The translations under genes and the position numbers were made by a program. Below the pieces are notes generated by a model. That model saw only the letters and a list, made by a program, of their open reading frames with translations, was not told the DNA's origin and searched no databases. A stretch of DNA of 55,566 bases, taken from HKST-UBA85 sp035654775. GTDB taxonomy: Bacteria; Bacteroidota; Bacteroidia; Flavobacteriales; Flavobacteriaceae. Shown piece after piece: positions 51,892 through 55,566 of the stretch (positions are counted from its first letter, which is position 1; the number at the start of each line of letters is the position of its first letter). The stretch is from positions 1-55,566 of the forward strand of contig DASRWB010000038.1 of the NCBI GenBank assembly GCA_035654775.1. Direction: 5' to 3'.

Positions 51892-54744
51892 ATGTCTGAA
51901 AAAAAACGGCTTTTCTTGGTTGATGCCTATGCACTTATCTTCAGAGGCTACTACGCTTTTATTAAAAATCCCAGAATAAACAGCAAAGGTTTAGACACCT
52001 CAGCTATTATGGGCTTTATGAATTCCCTTTTGGATGTCATCAAGCGGGAGCGTCCGGATCATCTGGCGGTATGCTTTGACAAAGGCGGCAGTACAGACCG
52101 CACCGAACTTTTTGATGCATACAAGGCCAACCGAGACGAGACTCCAGAGGCGATAAAAGTTGCCATTCCCTATATTCAAGAAATTCTAAAAGCGATGCAC
52201 ATCCCTATCATGGTGAAGGAAGGTTTTGAAGCTGACGATGTTATAGGCACTCTTTCCAAACAAGCCGAAGAGCAGGGTTATATAACCTATATGGTTACTC
52301 CGGATAAGGATTTTGCACAATTGGTAAGCGAACATATTTTCATTTACCGTCCCAAATCGTTTGGTGGCGGTTACGAAACCTGGGGGATTAAAGAAGTTCA
52401 GCAAAAGTTTGAAGTAGAAAATCCTTTACAGGTTATTGATTTACTGGGCATGATGGGAGATTCGAGTGACAATATTCCCGGTTTTCCGGGTGTAGGCGAA
52501 AAAACGGCTAAAAAGTTCATCAAAGAATTTGGCAGTATGGAAAATTTACTGGCTAATACCGACCAGCTCAAAGGCAAGATGAGAGAAAAAGTTGAAGCGA
52601 ATAAAGACTTAGGATTGCTTTCTAAGAAACTGGCACGTATCATGCTGGATGTGCCCGTAGTTTTTGATGAGAAGGATTTTGAGATGAGTGAGCCTGATAT
52701 TGAAGCCGTGACCGCTATTTTTCAAGAGCTGGAATTCAGGCGGCTTACTGAAAACTTTTTAAAAACCTTTTCTAACGGAACCGAAGCCCCTTCAACTGTA
52801 ACTTTGCCTGAAGAATCTCAAAAACCAAAAGCAGCTTCGCCTAAAAAAAGTACAAAAACTGCCGGTGCCGGACAGTTTTCACTGTTTGATTCAGCTGATA
52901 GTACTCTGGATAAGGTTACGGTGCATGAACGCCGTACTATTGCCACTACTCCACATTTTTATCAAAGTGTAACCGGTACTTTGGCTACCGGGCTATTTAT
53001 TGACAAACTGCTGCAACAGTCCAGTGTATGTTTTGATACCGAAACCACCGCTCTCAATCCGCTGGAAGCCACACTTGTAGGGATTGCTTTTTCGTGGGAA
53101 CCCGGTAAAGGATATTATCTGCCTTTTCCTGAAAAAGAGGAAGAATCTCAGGCACTGATAGCGCGCTTACGCCCGTTTTTTGAACACGAAGGCATTGCGA
53201 AAATAGGACAAAACCTCAAGTATGACATTAAGGTACTGGCCCAATACGGTATTGAGGTAAAAGGTGCTTTGTTTGACACCATGCTGGCGCACTATCTTAT
53301 TAATCCGGATATGCGTCATAATATGGAGGTACTTTCGGAAACCTATCTGAATTATTCGCCTATTTCCATTGAAAGCTTGATTGGAAAAAAAGGTAAAAAT
53401 CAGCTCTCCATGCGCGAGGTTCCTTTGGAAAAGCAAACAGAATATGCGGTAGAAGATGCCGATATTACCTTACAGCTAAAGGAACACTTTGCTACCGAGC
53501 TTAAAGAAACCCAAACCCAAACTTTATTCACGGATATAGAGATTCCGTTACTTCGGGTACTGGCGGCTATGGAGCTGGAAGGTATTCGGCTGGACAAGGC
53601 TTTTTTGCATTCGCTTTCAGTTCAGTTGGAGCAAGATATCAAGTTACTGGAAGAAACCATTTATAAAGAAGCCGGAGAAACCTTTAATATTGCATCGCCA
53701 AAACAGTTGGGTGATATTCTATTTGACAAGCTTAAACTGGTGGACAAGCCCAAAAAAACCAAGACCGGTCAGTATGCCACTTCAGAAGATATTTTAAGCT
53801 ATCTGGCTAAGGAACACACCATTATTCAGCATATTCTGGATTATCGCGGGCTTACCAAGTTAAAAAGTACCTATGTAGATGCGCTACCGAATCAGGTGCT
53901 GGAACGTACGGGCAGGGTTCATACCGATTATATGCAAACGGTGGCTGCTACGGGCAGGTTAAGCAGTAACAATCCTAATCTTCAAAATATCCCCATACGA
54001 ACCGAACGGGGAAGAGAGGTACGAAAGGCCTTTATTCCCAGGGACGATGATTACACGCTTTTGGCTGCCGATTACAGTCAAATAGAATTGCGTATTATTG
54101 CTTCGCTGAGCGAAGAAAAGACTATGATAGAGGCTTTTAAAAACGGTGAGGACATTCATGCTTCTACTGCTTCCAAGGTATTTGGGGTACCGCTTTCAGA
54201 AGTTACCCGAGCGCAGCGCAGTAATGCGAAGACGGTGAATTTTGGGATTATTTATGGGGTATCGGCGTTTGGGTTGAGTAATCAAACTACTTTGTCCCGG
54301 AGTGAAGCCAAAGCGCTTATAGACACGTATTATGAAACCTATCCGAAACTACGGGCGTTTATTCAAAAGCAAATTCATTTTGCTCAGGAGCATGGCTATG
54401 TGCAAACGGTTTTAGGGCGGCGTCGTTATTTGAAAGACATTAATTCGGGTAATGCCGTGGTACGCGGGGCAGCTGAACGCAATGCGGTAAATGCTCCTAT
54501 ACAGGGCAGTGCTGCTGACATTATTAAACTGGCTATGATTGCTATTCACAAGCAGCTAAACGTCAAAGGCTTAAAGACCAAAATGTTATTGCAGGTGCAT
54601 GATGAACTGGTGTTTGATGTTTACAAACCGGAGTTGGAAGAGGTTAAGCATCTTGTTAAAACGGAGATGGTGAATGCGTATGCCTTGCATGTGCCGCTTG
54701 AAGTAGATTTGGGTGTGGGACGCAATTGGCTTGAGGCGCACTAG
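51892..54744 (+). CDS. polA: DNA polymerase I
   Basis: Three-domain repair polymerase of 950 residues. The 5'-3' exonuclease comes first (LFLVDAYALIFRGYYAF, DKDFAQLV and GDSSDNIPGFPGVGEKTA, about 1-290). The 3'-5' exonuclease spans about 360-535 and is probably active: FDTETTAL, QNLKYDIKVL and YAVEDADIT keep the acidic residues. The polymerase domain runs from about 570 to the end with DYSQIELRI, RSNAKTVNFGIIYG and QVHDELVFDV. A Lys/Ser/Pro-rich linker at about 300-325 separates the first two domains. It is monocistronic. Confidence 0.98.
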   Translation: MSEKKRLFLVDAYALIFRGYYAFIKNPRINSKGLDTSAIMGFMNSLLDVIKRERPDHLAVCFDKGGSTDRTELFDAYKANRDETPEAIKVAIPYIQEILKAMHIPIMVKEGFEADDVIGTLSKQAEEQGYITYMVTPDKDFAQLVSEHIFIYRPKSFGGGYETWGIKEVQQKFEVENPLQVIDLLGMMGDSSDNIPGFPGVGEKTAKKFIKEFGSMENLLANTDQLKGKMREKVEANKDLGLLSKKLARIMLDVPVVFDEKDFEMSEPDIEAVTAIFQELEFRRLTENFLKTFSNGTEAPSTVTLPEESQKPKAASPKKSTKTAGAGQFSLFDSADSTLDKVTVHERRTIATTPHFYQSVTGTLATGLFIDKLLQQSSVCFDTETTALNPLEATLVGIAFSWEPGKGYYLPFPEKEEESQALIARLRPFFEHEGIAKIGQNLKYDIKVLAQYGIEVKGALFDTMLAHYLINPDMRHNMEVLSETYLNYSPISIESLIGKKGKNQLSMREVPLEKQTEYAVEDADITLQLKEHFATELKETQTQTLFTDIEIPLLRVLAAMELEGIRLDKAFLHSLSVQLEQDIKLLEETIYKEAGETFNIASPKQLGDILFDKLKLVDKPKKTKTGQYATSEDILSYLAKEHTIIQHILDYRGLTKLKSTYVDALPNQVLERTGRVHTDYMQTVAATGRLSSNNPNLQNIPIRTERGREVRKAFIPRDDDYTLLAADYSQIELRIIASLSEEKTMIEAFKNGEDIHASTASKVFGVPLSEVTRAQRSNAKTVNFGIIYGVSAFGLSNQTTLSRSEAKALIDTYYETYPKLRAFIQKQIHFAQEHGYVQTVLGRRRYLKDINSGNAVVRGAAERNAVNAPIQGSAADIIKLAMIAIHKQLNVKGLKTKMLLQVHDELVFDVYKPELEEVKHLVKTEMVNAYALHVPLEVDLGVGRNWLEAH

Positions 54745-54828
54745 CGGGTTGTATATAGATTGGTGTACTTGTGTATGGGTGTTGTGGTACACCGGTGAAA
54801 CTGTGGCTCTATGGTTTCTATTTTTCTG

Positions 54829-54921
54829 ATATTGGTATAGGTGTTGTATAGGTGTACCCGGGATGATACCGGTATCAAGGTGGGCATATAGTCAGTATAA
54901 AGTTGGTATAAATATGGTATA
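54829..54921. repeat. Degenerate 11-bp GGTATA-rich repeats
   Basis: GTATA or GCATA endings recur at 54839 and 54850, and then at 54888, 54899, 54910 and 54921, each step 11 bp within a group. The two groups are out of register with each other. It appears to be a degenerate flank of the array that begins at 54964. Confidence 0.6.
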
Positions 54922-54963
54922 TTGAATTGGTTTTTAAGGGTGAATTTTGGGTGTTTTGTTAGT

Positions 54964-55106
54964 CGGCTTATGTACGGCTTATGTACGGGATATCCTCGGC
55001 TTATCTACGGGGCATGTATGAATCATATACGCTATAGATACGCTATGCATACGCCATACATACGCCATACATACGCTATAGATACGCTATACATACGGTA
55101 TAGCTT
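54964..55106. repeat. 11-bp phased repeat array, about 13 units
   Basis: Read as 11-mers from 54964, thirteen units fall in one unbroken phase: CGGCTTATGTA (twice), CGGGATATCCT, CGGCTTATCTA, CGGGGCATGTA, one poor unit, then CGCTATAGATA, CGCTATGCATA, CGCCATACATA (twice), CGCTATAGATA, CGCTATACATA and CGGTATAGCTT. The consensus is CGSYATANATA-like. Adjacent units vary by one to four bases. There are no spacers. Confidence 0.9.
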
Positions 55107-55235
55107 TTGGATTTTAAAAGGGTGTTTTTAGTGTTTTTAAGAACGGTAAGCTATTGATTACTAATGTAGTAAAAAATAATGATATAAGTGGGTTTTTTTG
55201 TTAGTTGTTAGTTTTTAGTTGTTAGTCGTGAGTAG

Positions 55236-55307
55236 AATAGTAGGGTAATGGAGTAGTAGGGTAATGGAATAGTAGGGTAATGGAATAATAGGGTAATGGA
55301 GTAATGG
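55236..55307. repeat. 16-bp tandem repeat, four and a half copies
   Basis: AATAGTAGGGTAATGG occurs at 55236 and 55268, with one-base variants at 55252 (AGTAGTAGGGTAATGG) and 55284 (AATAATAGGGTAATGG), followed by a half copy AGTAATGG at 55300-55307. Confidence 0.92.
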
Positions 55308-55458
55308 AAACGGTTAGGGGATTTCTTTGTAAAACTAATAGCTTGTCGAAGTGCTATCCTAGATTTAGTGGGTCGTGAGTTATCTGTTGTGGGTTGTTGT
55401 ACGTTGTACGTCCCTGATATAGGTTGACCACTTCACGTCAATTTATATGAAAGTGAAA

Positions 55459-55511
55459 GTAAAACCCAATTTCATTTCCCCTTACCCTAAAGGGAGGAAA
55501 TTGGGTTTTAC
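55459..55511. repeat. 15-bp inverted repeat, possible terminator or dispersed repeat
   Basis: GTAAAACCCAATTTC (55459-55473) and GAAATTGGGTTTTAC (55497-55511) are perfect complements with a 23-bp centre containing CCCTAAAGGG. The centre (TTTCCCC...GGGAGGAAA type) resembles palindromic repeats scattered in Bacteroidota genomes. It could also terminate a minus-strand transcript coming from beyond the edge. Confidence 0.75.
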
Positions 55512-55566
55512 AAGAAAGACCGGGGGGTTTTCCGTTCACTGTGTTATTTAAAGTGGTGCTCCCGAT

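Larger units (their letters stand above)
54745..55566. other. 822-bp non-coding, repeat-rich right end
   Basis: No convincing gene is found here. The stretch contains successive repeat blocks: an irregular GGTATA-rich zone, an 11-bp array, a TTAGTTGTTAG doublet (about 55200-55226), a 16-bp tandem repeat, a long inverted repeat and possibly the 3' end of a tRNA on the minus strand. The frame at 54922-55131 merely reads through the 11-bp array. Confidence 0.8.

Noticed and set aside
54964..55106. CRISPR array
   Set aside because: Units are contiguous 11-mers with no spacers.
54922..55131. 69-codon plus-strand frame
   Set aside because: It reads through the 11-bp repeats; Tyr, Ile, Arg and His repetition reflects the unit sequence.
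55448..55552. 34-codon plus-strand frame beginning MKVKVKPNF
   Set aside because: Covers the inverted repeat, no other support; composition reflects the palindrome.

Overview
The window looks like chromosome of a Bacteroidota bacterium of the Flavobacteriia, probably Flavobacteriaceae. Four things point there: a SprA-type Type IX secretion/gliding locus, an alternative complex III (act) operon joined to an aa3-type cytochrome oxidase, several promoters that fit the Bacteroidota -7 box TAnnTTTG, and a tRNA gene that does not encode CCA. No transposase, integrase, phage gene or CRISPR array is visible. Most of the window is well-conserved core genome.

Layout, left to right. Positions 1-15.6 kb (minus strand) hold a partial small conserved gene, remB, tonB, a vanZ-like gene, gcvH, the giant sprA, ruvA, the malic enzyme maeB and queG. 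The gene order remB-tonB-vanZ-gcvH-sprA matches the gliding locus I remember from Flavobacterium johnsoniae. Positions 15.6-19 kb form a small accessory block: a lipoprotein, an AraC regulator, a secreted DUF4242 protein and a three-part DUF4242/cyclase-like/AraC regulator. Positions 19-32 kb carry ruvB and the long respiratory operon actABCDEF-coxB-coxA (minus strand). Positions 32-38 kb carry a SPOR protein, the rimP-nusA-infB operon, a universal stress protein and tRNA-Gln. Positions 38.3-44 kb carry a giant GT-C family membrane protein (DUF2723), a polysaccharide deacetylase, a thioredoxin-fold protein without active-site cysteines and a membrane metallophosphoesterase. Positions 44-50 kb carry a plus-strand cluster of GH92 alpha-mannosidase, sugar/H+ symporter and glycosylasparaginase, which together suggest host N-glycan use. 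Positions 50-54.7 kb carry a tiny secreted protein, an aldehyde dehydrogenase and polA. The last 0.8 kb is non-coding and rich in repeats.

How the genes work together. Quinol oxidation (ActA-F) feeds electrons to the aa3 oxidase encoded in the same run. TonB and the SprA translocon serve envelope energy transduction and protein export/gliding. The GH92-transporter-asparaginase set would trim mannose from N-glycans, import a sugar and cleave the GlcNAc-Asn stub.

The most unusual signals are: (i) 11-bp, helically phased degenerate repeat arrays of related sequence near both ends of the window; (ii) a tandem duplication of the tRNA-Gln 3' end with its terminator; (iii) a terminator-like hairpin filling the leader of rimP-nusA-infB; (iv) the DUF4242 regulator/effector pair with a 21-bp-spaced direct repeat between them; and (v) a TonB-C-like domain fused to the RemB outer-membrane protein next to tonB itself. 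All functional calls come from reading the sequence; no database search was run.
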